Source: a virus. From it: 21,985 nucleotides of DNA. A program made the position numbers and the translations under genes. Below, in pieces: positions 15,058-21,985 of this stretch. Where the stretch lies: IMG/VR virus record IMGVR_UViG_3300030906_000068, positions 1 through 21,985 of that record; one strand, written 5' to 3'. Positions within the stretch are counted from its first letter, which is position 1; each line of letters starts with the position of its first letter. Below the pieces are notes generated by a model. The model was not told the DNA's origin. It was given only the letters and a program-made list of their open reading frames with translations, and did not search any database.

Positions 15058-16043
15058 TGAAGATCTGGTCTTTCGTGCTCACCGCGATCCTGGGCGCCGC
15101 GCTGCTCGTCCTGCTGGTCGCCGAGCTCCCGGCTTACGCCGGCCAGGTGCCGGCGCCGGTCAATGCGCCGGCGACTATCGCCCATGCCGGCGATGCGCTG
15201 ATCGCCAGCGGCACCAATCCGCAACAAGCCGCGGACAGCGGCCTGAGCCTGACCGGCGAGGCGCAGAATGCGGTCCTCGCCGGCCCCTCGAGCGGCGGAT
15301 CCGGAACACCTTCGTTTCGCGGCCTGACCTCGGCCGACATGCCGGCCAGCGGCGCCGGCGCGGGATCGGTCACCAGCGTCGGCGTGACGCTGCCGGCGCA
15401 GTTTTCGTGCTCCGGCTCGCCGATCACGGCGTCAGGAACGATCGGCTGCGGCTGGAACAGCCAGTCGGCGAACACCTTCCTGGCCGGTCCCTCGAGCGGC
15501 TCGGCCGCGACGCCCGGCTTTCGGGCACTGGTCGGCGCCGATATCCCGCCGATCGATCTGGGCGCCACCGGCAATGGCGGCGTCACGGGATCGTTGCCCG
15601 ACGCCGACTTGGCCAGCTCGGCGATCACGATCGCCGGCGCATCGGTGTCGCTCGGTGGCACCGCCAGCTTTTCACCGCTGACCACGACCTTGTCATCGCC
15701 GGTCGCGCTCAACAATGTCTCCGCCAATTTCGACATAATCAGTGTGTCACAGGGCACGACGGGCGTCTTCGTCGTCACCACGACGGCAACCGCGCTGGGC
15801 GGCATCACGGCGGACGTCATCGCCTGCCGGATCTCGGACGGCACGACCACCTTTGCCGCCAGCCGCGTCAGTGTCGTCGCGCTCGGCGCCGCGCCGATCG
15901 CCGTGTCCGCGATCGTCACCAACCCGGCCGGCAATCTGCGCCTGAATTGCCAGGATACCAGCTCGGTCAATGGCTCGATCGAGGCCAGCGGCTCGGGCTT
16001 CGGCACGACCGACACGACGCTGAGCGTTTTCCGCATCGGCTGA
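15054..16043 (+). CDS. Tail fibre-like protein with N-terminal signal peptide or anchor
   Basis: The 329-residue protein begins at ATG 15054, overlapping the previous stop. Residues 4-25 form a hydrophobic segment (IWSFVLTAILGAALLVLLVA) followed by PAYAG, a good signal-peptidase site after A29. Two imperfect repeats follow: NAVLAGPSSGGSGTPSFRGL (72-91) and NTFLAGPSSGSAATPGFRAL (140-159), each ending in an acidic (A)D(M/I)P. Such 'LAGPxSG..P.FRxL..xDIP' repeats are common in phage tail fibres. The C-terminal 110 residues are rich in strands and resemble a receptor-binding domain, but no family is recognised. A signal peptide is unusual for a virion protein. An alternative is a small protein that decorates the cell surface. 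Confidence 0.65.
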   Translation: MMKIWSFVLTAILGAALLVLLVAELPAYAGQVPAPVNAPATIAHAGDALIASGTNPQQAADSGLSLTGEAQNAVLAGPSSGGSGTPSFRGLTSADMPASGAGAGSVTSVGVTLPAQFSCSGSPITASGTIGCGWNSQSANTFLAGPSSGSAATPGFRALVGADIPPIDLGATGNGGVTGSLPDADLASSAITIAGASVSLGGTASFSPLTTTLSSPVALNNVSANFDIISVSQGTTGVFVVTTTATALGGITADVIACRISDGTTTFAASRVSVVALGAAPIAVSAIVTNPAGNLRLNCQDTSSVNGSIEASGSGFGTTDTTLSVFRIG

Positions 16044-16064
16044 CCCTATCCTTCGGAGAGTCCC

Positions 16065-18770
16065 ATGATCCTGATGATCGCGCCCGCCGCGGGGATGTCG
16101 TTTGGCGCCATGCCTTCCGGCGCGACCTATGTGTCGAATCAGTACGCGCTGATTTTCATCAGCAATAATTCCGCTGCCGACCAGGCCGCCCTGGCCGCGG
16201 CCGGCTGCTATACGCTGTCGCCCTTCGGTGGCTGGGGAACCTACGGCTTCCCGTCGCTGGCCAGCCTCTACGCGGCGGACCTGGCCAATAACCTGGTCAT
16301 GACGGGACAGGTGGGATTCCCCGAATACACCATGGCGGTCGTGTACAATGACGCGACGCCTGGCAATAATGGCACATGGAACAAGACCGCGTCCGGCAAC
16401 GGCACGGGTAATTGGACCTATCTCGCCCAGATACCGTCGAGCGGCGCCCTAGCCGCCGCGGCTTCGGCCGCGGCGGCGGCCGCGGCCGCCGGCAGCGTCG
16501 CCGTCGACGCAACCGCCGCAGCAGCGGCCTCGACCTCAGCCGGGGCATCGGCAACGGCAGCGGCGACCAGTGCCGCGGCGGCCGCGGCGGCCGTGCTGGG
16601 GCTTCCTTACTATCCATTCATCAATGCCTCGACGGCGGCTGGCGGCTCGAACGTTCTGCCGCAGGGGATCACGTCCGGCACCGTCGGTGGCACGGCCGTC
16701 ACGGGCGCGACGATCGGCACCTATCCGCTGACCGCGACTGGCGGCAGCTTCACCGGCGTGACGGCGAACCTGGTCGTTACCTCGGCGACGGCGGCCACGA
16801 TCGTCGTCACCAATCCGGGGCGCACGACTTCGGCCAGCCCGAGCGCGCCGACCTGGGCCAATCCGTCCGGGGCCACAATTCCGGCCGGGACCACGCTGAC
16901 GGCCAATATCGGCACGCAGATCGCCAGCGGCGGCGGCCAATATTACCTGACATCCGACGTGACCGGCGCCTACCTGCTCTATTGGCAGAATACCGGCACC
17001 GGCGCGCCCGTCGCCGTGCTGGGTGCAACCAGCGCCCAGGTCAGCCTGCCGCTGGCGGCGACCGTGTCGGCCCTGGTCACCAAGTCGGCGCTGTTGTACG
17101 GCGCACTGAACCTGTGGCCGGGCGGTATGGCGCCGGCCGTGGCGATCGCGTGCCCCGATGGCACGGCGGCCGCTCTGCTCGACGGGCAAGGCCATCTGGT
17201 GACGCCGATTGCCTCTGGCGGCTTCGAACGCGTCTTCTCGCCGCAGAATATCAACGGCACTGCTGCGCTCAACATAGCGCCGATCGGCGGCGAGCAGATC
17301 GTCTCGGTCAAATACGACCAATGGAATTATGTGCGCGCCGCCACCGGCGTGAACGGCGGCTATTTCCTGGCGACGCCTACGGGACTGCAGCGGGCGAACG
17401 CCAATTATTTCGTAGCGTCGCCACTGTTGAAGACATTCACCGGCACCAACTATTCCTCGTCGCCGGTATCGGTCGCGCTGCCGCACAAGCCATCGCAATC
17501 CGGCACAGCCTACATTTTCGTGGGCATGGGCCAAAGTAACTATGACGGCCAGAACAACAACGCCAGCGATCCATTCCTGTCGTCGACGGCGGTCTATGCA
17601 TCCAACGCCTTCATGCTGCAACAGGGTTCGACCGCCGGCGGCCCGCGCGTACGCACAGCCAGTGGCGCGGCGGTTCTCGCCCCGTTGGTCGAGCAGGTCA
17701 TCAATGCCGGCGGCGGTAGTTACCAGCAGGAAACGCCGACGTCCGGCTGGGTCAATCATTTCATCAGTCTTTATAATTCCGCAAACGGCGTGCTGCCGAC
17801 AGTCGTCGGGGTGTCCGTGGCGATCGGCGGCCGCGGTTATGTCGGCAACGGCCGCGGGCAGGCCCCGCTCGAGCTCGGTCTGGAGCTGGCGACAACCGCG
17901 CTCAAGGCGAAGGGATTCACGGATATCATCGTGGTCGGCGCCTGGGTAGGCTCGGAAAGCGACACAACGCTCGCGGGCATGGATGATCTTTGGTTCAAGC
18001 GCAATATGCGCCAACTTCGCCGGGATTTTACCGAGTCGTGCCGACGCATTTGCGGGATGCAGGCCGATCCGGAAATCCTGTTCATTCAGCCGGACAATGT
18101 CATCAACGCGACGCCCAATTTCCAACCGGCGCGCGACGGCCAAAGGACGCTCGACAACGAATATGGCTTCACGTTGGCGGGCACAGGTTACGACCTGCTG
18201 CGCGAAACCTCGTCCGATACCACGTCGAACTATATCCACCGCTCGAACCTTTCGAAATATACGACCGGCATGCGGCTTGGCATCGCGACGTTCTACCAGA
18301 TCTGCAATAACGGCGCCTGGCACGGTATCAAACCGACCAAGGCCTATTGGACATCGTCGACCGTCATCAATGTCGAATTCGACGGAATGGGTGTCGGCGT
18401 TTCCGGCAACGCCCTGGTTCTCGATACGTCGGGAACGATCACCACGGCATCGAGCACCTATAACAACGCGCTCGCCAACTACGGCTTCAGCTTCGATGAC
18501 GGATCGGGCTCACCTCCGGCGATCAGCACGGTGACCGTGTCGGGCTATATCGCCACGATCACGCTCGCGTCTGCCCCGACAGGGCTGCGCAAATACATCG
18601 GCTATGCCCTGGCTCGCACCGCGCTCTCCGGCGCTCCCAACAACATCAACATCACGGACGGCCCTCTGTATGGCGCGCGCGGGCAGCTTCGCGACAGCGT
18701 TGCGCGCACACGCCTGACCGATAGCGCCACCGAGTACGACTGGTGCCCGGCCTTCATGATCAATCTCTGA
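16065..18770 (+). CDS. Tail fibre/tailspike with SGNH (sialate-O-acetylesterase-like) domain
   Basis: The 901-residue protein begins at ATG 16065 with GGAG upstream. Residues 1-125 are probably the tail-attachment domain. Residues 128-178 form an Ala-rich stalk. Strand-rich regions follow to about 470. From about 478 the sequence resembles SGNH hydrolases: VGMGQSNYDG (486-495) with S491 as probable nucleophile, AIGGRGYVGN (586-595) as second block, and a block V-like region around H725 in NYIHRSNLSKYTTGMRLG (722-739). The residue three before H725 is Asn, not the usual Asp. The C-terminus ends in RGQLRDSVARTRL. An O-acetyl sugar esterase acting on host polysaccharide is likely. Confidence 0.75.
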   Translation: MILMIAPAAGMSFGAMPSGATYVSNQYALIFISNNSAADQAALAAAGCYTLSPFGGWGTYGFPSLASLYAADLANNLVMTGQVGFPEYTMAVVYNDATPGNNGTWNKTASGNGTGNWTYLAQIPSSGALAAAASAAAAAAAAGSVAVDATAAAAASTSAGASATAAATSAAAAAAAVLGLPYYPFINASTAAGGSNVLPQGITSGTVGGTAVTGATIGTYPLTATGGSFTGVTANLVVTSATAATIVVTNPGRTTSASPSAPTWANPSGATIPAGTTLTANIGTQIASGGGQYYLTSDVTGAYLLYWQNTGTGAPVAVLGATSAQVSLPLAATVSALVTKSALLYGALNLWPGGMAPAVAIACPDGTAAALLDGQGHLVTPIASGGFERVFSPQNINGTAALNIAPIGGEQIVSVKYDQWNYVRAATGVNGGYFLATPTGLQRANANYFVASPLLKTFTGTNYSSSPVSVALPHKPSQSGTAYIFVGMGQSNYDGQNNNASDPFLSSTAVYASNAFMLQQGSTAGGPRVRTASGAAVLAPLVEQVINAGGGSYQQETPTSGWVNHFISLYNSANGVLPTVVGVSVAIGGRGYVGNGRGQAPLELGLELATTALKAKGFTDIIVVGAWVGSESDTTLAGMDDLWFKRNMRQLRRDFTESCRRICGMQADPEILFIQPDNVINATPNFQPARDGQRTLDNEYGFTLAGTGYDLLRETSSDTTSNYIHRSNLSKYTTGMRLGIATFYQICNNGAWHGIKPTKAYWTSSTVINVEFDGMGVGVSGNALVLDTSGTITTASSTYNNALANYGFSFDDGSGSPPAISTVTVSGYIATITLASAPTGLRKYIGYALARTALSGAPNNINITDGPLYGARGQLRDSVARTRLTDSATEYDWCPAFMINL
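16446..16600 (+). repeat. Low-complexity GCC/GCG tract coding an alanine stalk
   Basis: About 155 bases of almost pure Ala, Ser, Thr, Gly codons encode the helical stalk between the attachment and esterase parts of the fibre. Runs such as GCGGCGGCCGCG make this stretch prone to slippage, so length could vary between isolates. Confidence 0.6.
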
Positions 18771-18787
18771 TTCCAGGAGCAACTACG

Positions 18788-19597
18788 ATGCTTGCCGCCC
18801 AGCAAAATGCCCAGATCATCAATGCCAATCTTCCCAAGGTCACGACGACCGCCCGGCAGGCGCGCATCCTCGCCAATGCTGCGCCGACGCTGTGGCTGAA
18901 ACCGGACAGTGCCTACTTCGCGCTGGATGCGAACGGCAATTGCGCGGCGTGGTACGATGCCGCCAACCCGCGCTCATTCGTTCCGGTCGGCAACAGCCCG
19001 CCATCCGTCACCGCCCTTGTTAACAGCGCCAACAGTTTTCTGACGTTTGCCGGCGCCGGATCTCCGCTGTTCGACGCCACGCTGGCCAACATCTTCCCCG
19101 CCAACGGCACGCCGGGTACGGTTGCGGCACTGGTGTATAACACGACGGGAGCCTCGACCTTCGGCGGTGGCGTCATAGGCAGCCCGCTTTCCAGCAACCA
19201 GTTCAGCCTCTACATCAATACATCGACGGGGAGTTACAACCTTCAGGGTGAAATCGGTGTCTCTGGCAACATCGTCAGCGGCACAAGCACCATCAACAAT
19301 GGCGCCTGGACCACTATATTGGGCAGTTATACAGGCTCGGGATCTGGTGCTATCGCACAGAAAAACGGCACGACCGAAACCACGTCGGCCAATACTCTCG
19401 CGGTATCCACGGCCAGCACTGCGCTGCAGGCGATCATCGGCGGCTATGGGCCATCCGGAGCGACCAATCCCGCCAAGATGCGAATTGCGGCTCTTATGGT
19501 CGCCTCAGTCGACCTGACGCTGGCCGCCAATGCGTCGATCCTGGCCGACATCAACGCCGAATTTGCCGCCTATCAGACGCTGCTCGTCGCCGGCTGA
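18788..19597 (+). CDS. LamG/concanavalin-like lectin fold fibre protein
   Basis: I chose ATG 18788 (269 residues), which has AGGAG (18775-18779) at good spacing; an earlier ATG at 18743 lies in the previous gene. Residues 31-60 (APTLWLKPDSAYFALDANG and AAWYDAANP) match the start of LamG/concanavalin A-like domains. Later strand motifs include TVAALVYN, NQFSLYIN, NGAWTTILGSYTGSGS and AKMRIAALMV, all typical of a beta sandwich. The last helix, NASILADINAEFAAYQTLL, also fits the family end. It is likely to bind sugars on the host cell or to help the preceding esterase fibre. No catalytic residues were seen. Confidence 0.7.
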   Translation: MLAAQQNAQIINANLPKVTTTARQARILANAAPTLWLKPDSAYFALDANGNCAAWYDAANPRSFVPVGNSPPSVTALVNSANSFLTFAGAGSPLFDATLANIFPANGTPGTVAALVYNTTGASTFGGGVIGSPLSSNQFSLYINTSTGSYNLQGEIGVSGNIVSGTSTINNGAWTTILGSYTGSGSGAIAQKNGTTETTSANTLAVSTASTALQAIIGGYGPSGATNPAKMRIAALMVASVDLTLAANASILADINAEFAAYQTLLVAG

Positions 19598-19698
19598 TCA
19601 GCGCTCGGATACGCCGCAATTCCTTAGGCACACACCGGGCGCCCATATTGCGCGCTACGGCAGCACCACACTTCACCAAATTCTCAGCCTTTACCCAA

Positions 19699-19717
19699 AT
19701 CGCCCGCTCCGGGCGAT
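19699..19717 (+). terminator. Hairpin between fibre and lysis genes, possible terminator
   Basis: ATCGCCCG-CTC-CGGGCGAT forms a perfect 8-bp stem with a 3-base loop (19699-19706 with 19710-19717). It is followed by CTATTT, a poor U-tract, so it may reduce transcription or protect the mRNA rather than stop it. It lies in the 153-base gap 19598-19750, which otherwise shows no gene. Confidence 0.4.
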
Positions 19718-19750
19718 CTATTTCCGATGCCCTAAGGAGGGGCAAATATC

Positions 19751-20098
19751 ATGACCAACCCTATCAACGTTACGGGCGCCCTGGCTGGTTTCAAGTCGCT
19801 CGAAACCGCCATGCTGGCGTCGACGAACGCCGACCTGCAGAACGTCGGCGCCAAGATCACGACCCTGCTCGCCGCCGGCGAGGATGTGGTCACGGCCCTG
19901 CGCGGCGCGGCCGGCCCGCTGGCGGCTCAGTTCGTCAACGCTGGCATCGGCGCACTCGCGGCTGCCGAGCCCGCCTTCGGTCTGTTGATCCCCGCCGAGG
20001 GCATCATCGACCCGACCGTCTCGGGCCTGACGACCGCCGTCGAGAACATGCTGTTGGGCGCGCCGGCCGCGCCTTCCGGATCGAACGCCCCGGAGTAA
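19751..20098 (+). CDS. Small hydrophobic protein in the lysis region, unknown
   Basis: The 115-residue protein starts at ATG 19751 after a strong AAGGAGGGG site (19733-19741). It is rich in Ala, Gly and Leu. The N-terminal half is amphipathic helix (NVTGALAGFKSLETAM, NVGAKITTLLAAGEDVVTAL). The second half has longer hydrophobic stretches (PLAAQFVNAGIGALAAAEPA, FGLLIPAEGII). These contain charged or proline breaks, so real membrane segments are uncertain. It lies just before the holin candidate; its TAA overlaps the next ATG (TAATG). A holin partner or membrane-associated lysis protein is possible, but no family is recognised. Confidence 0.65.
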   Translation: MTNPINVTGALAGFKSLETAMLASTNADLQNVGAKITTLLAAGEDVVTALRGAAGPLAAQFVNAGIGALAAAEPAFGLLIPAEGIIDPTVSGLTTAVENMLLGAPAAPSGSNAPE

Positions 20099-20382
20099 TG
20101 GCGGCGATCCCGAAGCCTCAGGGCATCGTCGCTAAACTTTCGAGCATGGTGGCGATGCCGGACCTTTCGGCGGTCGTCATCAACGCCAGGCGCTTGAGCG
20201 TCCAGGCCGGCATCCTGGGCGGCGCTCTGACCGCGGCTTGGGGCGCCTTCCAGGCCGCCACGGCCGGCGCTCCGAAAACCCATGGCGCGGTATCGGGCGC
20301 GTTCGCCATGACGATCGGCTGTCTGACGGCCTTTGGCGTCTTTGCCGGCCGCATGTGGCCCCAACCCAACCTGTCAAAATAG
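20098..20382 (+). CDS. Holin candidate, two transmembrane helices
   Basis: The 94-residue protein starts at ATG 20098, overlapping the stop of the gene before it. Two hydrophobic helices are clear: about 36-56 (QAGILGGALTAAWGAFQAAT) and 63-84 (GAVSGAFAMTIGCLTAFGVF), separated by a short charged turn (GAPKTH). The C-terminus is short (RMWPQPNLSK). Two-helix small membrane proteins immediately upstream of an endolysin gene are usually holins. A longer frame starting at 19648 lies in the upstream gene and is rejected. Family assignment cannot be made by eye, so the function rests on position and topology. Confidence 0.65.
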   Translation: MAAIPKPQGIVAKLSSMVAMPDLSAVVINARRLSVQAGILGGALTAAWGAFQAATAGAPKTHGAVSGAFAMTIGCLTAFGVFAGRMWPQPNLSK

Positions 20383-20394
20383 GAGGCCACGGCC

Positions 20395-21027
20395 ATGGAT
20401 ATCACGCCGGCGCAAAACGCCCTCGCCGCTGCCGGGCTCTACGCCGGCATGATCGACAACCTCATGGGGCCGCTGACCATGAAGGGCCTGATGATGTCCG
20501 GCGCCAATGTGGAGCAGCCGTCGGCCGTCATGGAGGCGATCGCTCCCGCGATCGTCGCCAGCCTGTCGGTCGCGGCGCTGACCACGCCGCTGCGCCTGTG
20601 CCATTACCTGGCGCAGTGCACCGTTGAAACCGCCAACTGGGAAACCCTGGTCGAATATGGTGACGACGCCTACTTCGTCGAGCATTACGATCCGGGCACC
20701 GAAGCCGGCAAAGATGTCGGCAACACGCAGCCAGGCGACGGGCCGCTTTTCCGTGGGCGCGGTCCGCTGCAGACGACCGGCCGATACAATTACGGCAAAG
20801 CCTCCGCGTGGCTGGGTACCAACCTGATCGCCCACCCGCAACTGCTGGCGACCGACATGACGTTGAGCGCGGCATCGGCGGCGCATTTCTGGCTGAACTG
20901 CGGCGCCAATGTCGCCGCCGATGCCGACGACGCCGAGCGCGTTACGCGCCTGGTCAATGGAGGTGAAAACGCCCTCGCGGCGCGTGAGGCGGCTCTGACG
21001 CGATTGAAAACCTTATGGGGATTATGA
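20395..21027 (+). CDS. Endolysin, glycoside hydrolase family 19 (chitinase-like)
   Basis: This 210-residue protein cleaves the peptidoglycan glycan chain. The start ATG 20395 has GGAGG upstream. Conserved features are LRLCHYLAQCTVETANWETL (67-86 region), with catalytic E78 and E87 nine residues apart as in many GH19 lysozymes, then FRGRGPLQTTGRYNYG (119-134) and the NP-equivalent AHPQLLA (146-152). SAAHFWLNCGANVAADADD (161-179) and VTRLVNGGENALAARE (183-198) complete the fold. It has no signal peptide and relies on the holin. It overlaps the start of a tiny gene downstream (ATGA at 21024-21027). Confidence 0.85.
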   Translation: MDITPAQNALAAAGLYAGMIDNLMGPLTMKGLMMSGANVEQPSAVMEAIAPAIVASLSVAALTTPLRLCHYLAQCTVETANWETLVEYGDDAYFVEHYDPGTEAGKDVGNTQPGDGPLFRGRGPLQTTGRYNYGKASAWLGTNLIAHPQLLATDMTLSAASAAHFWLNCGANVAADADDAERVTRLVNGGENALAAREAALTRLKTLWGL

Positions 21028-21113
21028 TGAGCGAACCGGCGAACCCGCCTGAGGCTAAGGAATCGTCCGAAGCTGTCGCCGGCGCCAAGACGGTCGAGGA
21101 CAACGCGGCGTAA
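21024..21113 (+). CDS. Possible 29-aa acidic peptide after the endolysin
   Basis: ATG 21024 (or the ATG three bases later) overlaps the endolysin stop as ATGA and the frame ends at TAA 21111-21113. The product, MMSEPANPPEAKESSEAV..., is acidic and disordered, with no membrane segment. The tight overlap suggests translation by coupling. It is too short to prove, and no family is recognised. Confidence 0.4.
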   Translation: MMSEPANPPEAKESSEAVAGAKTVEDNAA

Positions 21114-21136
21114 CTGCCAGCCTTGATGGCAATACG

Positions 21137-21168
21137 AATGGCGGCGGCTTCGGTCGCCGCCATTTTTT
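21137..21168 (+). terminator. Intrinsic terminator of the late operon
   Basis: A 12-bp stem (21137-21148 with 21153-21164) with one G-T pair and a TTCG tetraloop is followed directly by a T-run (21163-21168). It sits 23 bases after the stop of the last lysis-operon frame. This is a textbook rho-independent terminator. Confidence 0.9.
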
Positions 21169-21183
21169 CAAGAAGGATCCGCA

Positions 21184-21495
21184 ATGGCCGATGACACCGC
21201 TCGCGCCGCCGTCAAGGAGGTGCTCTTGTCCCTCGGCCTCGATGCCGAGGACCCGATCGAGATCCAGGAGCAATTCGCCGCTTTGCGCGCGCTGCTGAAG
21301 ATGATTTCCGATCCCGAGTTCAAAAAGGACATGGAGGCCGTCCGCAGCTGGCGCGAGACGCAGGAGCGCGTTAGGAACGCCGGCATCGTCGCGGCGGTCG
21401 GCACGCTGGTCGCGGCCTTTTTCGCCGGCATCGGCTGGGCCGTCCGGGCGGCGATCCTCGCCCTGCAGCATGGTGGCGGACGGGTAGGGCATTGA
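21184..21495 (+). CDS. Small coiled-coil membrane protein beyond the terminator
   Basis: This 103-residue protein starts at ATG 21184 with AAGGA upstream. The N-terminal part is amphipathic and acidic (VLLSLGLDAEDPIEIQEQF, 13-31), with a helix containing FKKDMEAVRSWRETQERVR (46-64), followed by one transmembrane helix about 66-90 (GIVAAVGTLVAAFFAGIGWA). The layout matches a family of phage proteins of about 90 residues that I know only as hypothetical proteins near lysis or tail genes. It could help holin action or membrane attachment. Expression must come from terminator read-through or a promoter close to it. Confidence 0.7.
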   Translation: MADDTARAAVKEVLLSLGLDAEDPIEIQEQFAALRALLKMISDPEFKKDMEAVRSWRETQERVRNAGIVAAVGTLVAAFFAGIGWAVRAAILALQHGGGRVGH

Positions 21496-21527
21496 GACGG
21501 CTTGCAAGGACTGTTCGTAGGTGATGA

Positions 21528-21728
21528 TCATATGCCCAACGCCCTTCTAACCACGGCCTTGGCATCCCGTTGGCCGTCCGAATACATAACGATGAAGGCT
21601 GTTATTAACTCAGCGGCGTGCGCATGGTCATCGGCATAAGCGAGCCACTCAGCGCCGCGATGTATCGACCATTCCCGCACCTTGGGATCGGCGGGGCGAA
21701 CTTGGAAATCTGATCTTGTAAGGCTCAT
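21528..21728 (-). CDS. Hypothetical 66-aa protein, last gene of minus-strand micro-operon
   Basis: On the minus strand, ATG at 21728 overlaps the stop of the gene before it (ATGA, 21725-21728) and the frame ends at TGA 21528-21530. It encodes a small protein beginning MSLTRSDFQVRPADPKVREW and continuing with a helix SDGQRDAKAVVRRALGI at its end. It has aromatic residues and a hydrophobic patch (ELITAFIVMY). No family is recognised. The gene points towards the tail/lysis operon, so the two transcription units converge at 21496-21527, where I see no strong terminator. The region is less GC-rich than the tail genes. Confidence 0.65.
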   Translation of the reverse strand: MSLTRSDFQVRPADPKVREWSIHRGAEWLAYADDHAHAAELITAFIVMYSDGQRDAKAVVRRALGI

Positions 21729-21844
21729 CCCTCAAATCCAATCCACTTAATGATTGCCGGCCTCAGGACGAAGCCAACCGCAATTCCGATAGCCAGGGCA
21801 ATAGAGACTGACGCCCAAGGGTGAGATGATAAGAGGTGGATCAT
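21725..21844 (-). CDS. 39-aa single-pass membrane protein
   Basis: On the minus strand, ATG at 21844 overlaps the stop of the upstream partial gene and its own stop, TGA at 21727-21725, overlaps the next start. A GGGAG-like site (GGACGGGAGAAG in the minus-strand direction) precedes it. The peptide starts MIHLLSSHPW, and residues 10-32 (WASVSIALAIGIAVGFVLRP) form one transmembrane helix, followed by IIKWIGFEG. Such small helices occur in phage accessory and regulator genes, but no function can be assigned. It is too short for most gene finders. Confidence 0.6.
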   Translation of the reverse strand: MIHLLSSHPWASVSIALAIGIAVGFVLRPAIIKWIGFEG

Positions 21845-21985
21845 TGGCTTCTCCCGTCCTTATCGATGAAACTAGGCATGAATTCACCCTCTATTGACGG
21901 CTTTGTGGGCCGGGACTTGAACTCTTTGACCCGCAGATATTCCCGACAATCCACGGTGATTTGCTGGATGGTCGAAAGATACACG
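21841..21985 (-). CDS. C-terminal end of a minus-strand gene cut by the window edge
   Basis: Reading leftward from the window edge (frame from 21984), the frame is open for 47 codons and stops at TGA 21843-21841, which overlaps the next start. The visible peptide includes VYLSTIQQITVDCREYLRVK and, near the end, EGEFMPSFIDKDGRSQ. It is hydrophilic and probably alpha/beta. The start is outside the window. Its coupling to two further tiny genes suggests an operon. Confidence 0.55.
   Translation of the reverse strand, partial: VYLSTIQQITVDCREYLRVKEFKSRPTKPSIEGEFMPSFIDKDGRSQ

Noticed and set aside
16536-18323. 595-residue open frame on the minus strand
   Set aside because: It is antisense to the esterase fibre, Arg-rich, without domains, and without a credible ribosome-binding site.
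18743-18787. Upstream ATG start for the lectin-like gene
   Set aside because: It lies inside the esterase fibre gene; ATG 18788 has a clear AGGAG at the right distance.
19598-19750. Possible promoter in the gap before the lysis genes
   Set aside because: No convincing pair of -35 and -10 boxes was found by eye; only the hairpin at 19699-19717 could be supported.
1-21985. CRISPR array, tRNA, integrase, insertion sequence or attachment site
   Set aside because: No regularly spaced repeats, tRNA-like cloverleaf, transposase or recombinase motifs were seen on either strand.

Overview
This 22 kb window is the neck, tail, receptor-binding and lysis part of a siphophage-type genome, either a free phage or a prophage. 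The DNA is GC-rich, and the tail-tip genes belong to families best known from alphaproteobacterial phages and the Rhodobacter gene transfer agent (DUF2460, DUF2163/BR0599, NlpC/P60-like peptidase, then a large tail-tip protein). An alphaproteobacterial or similar GC-rich host is therefore likely, but that is inference. No terminase, portal, major capsid, integrase, tRNA, CRISPR or insertion sequence was seen.

Layout on the + strand: 1-234 is the 3' end of an unidentified gene. It is followed by an intergenic region with three strong, mutually exclusive hairpins (241-321). Two small genes of unknown function (335-499 and 543-881) follow, both preceded by the same 14-base element. Next is an apparent methyltransferase-glycosyltransferase fusion (878-2047). 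The neck and tail-tube block (2069-6105) holds a head-tail adaptor, several small proteins, an HK97 gp10-like neck protein, a tail terminator and the major tail protein. The chaperone block (6111-7215) has a helix-turn-helix-like small protein and a tail assembly chaperone pair joined by a -1 frameshift at two tandem AAAGGGG heptamers. The tape measure is 7247-10279.

The tail tip (10279-15057) is ordered distal tail protein, hub, NlpC/P60-like peptidase, large tip protein, the same order as gene transfer agent genes g12-g15. Three further adsorption-type proteins follow: one with an N-terminal signal peptide or anchor (15054-16043), one with a poly-alanine stalk and an SGNH/sialate-O-acetylesterase-like domain (16065-18770), and one lectin-like (18788-19597). 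The lysis region (19751-21113) has an unknown small protein, a two-helix holin candidate and a GH19-type endolysin, and closes with a very clear intrinsic terminator (21137-21168). A small membrane protein gene lies beyond the terminator.

The last 460 bases are less GC-rich and carry three tiny genes on the minus strand, each overlapping the next by ATGA. They converge on the tail/lysis operon, and the first is cut by the window edge.

Almost all + strand genes overlap or are only a few bases apart, so the region probably acts as one late operon: the neck and tail are assembled first, the tip and fibres recognise and modify the cell surface, and the lysis proteins release progeny. The least ordinary elements are the methyltransferase-glycosyltransferase fusion, the tandem slippery sites, a beta-type module shared by the adaptor and tail tube, the competing hairpins, and the minus-strand micro-operon.
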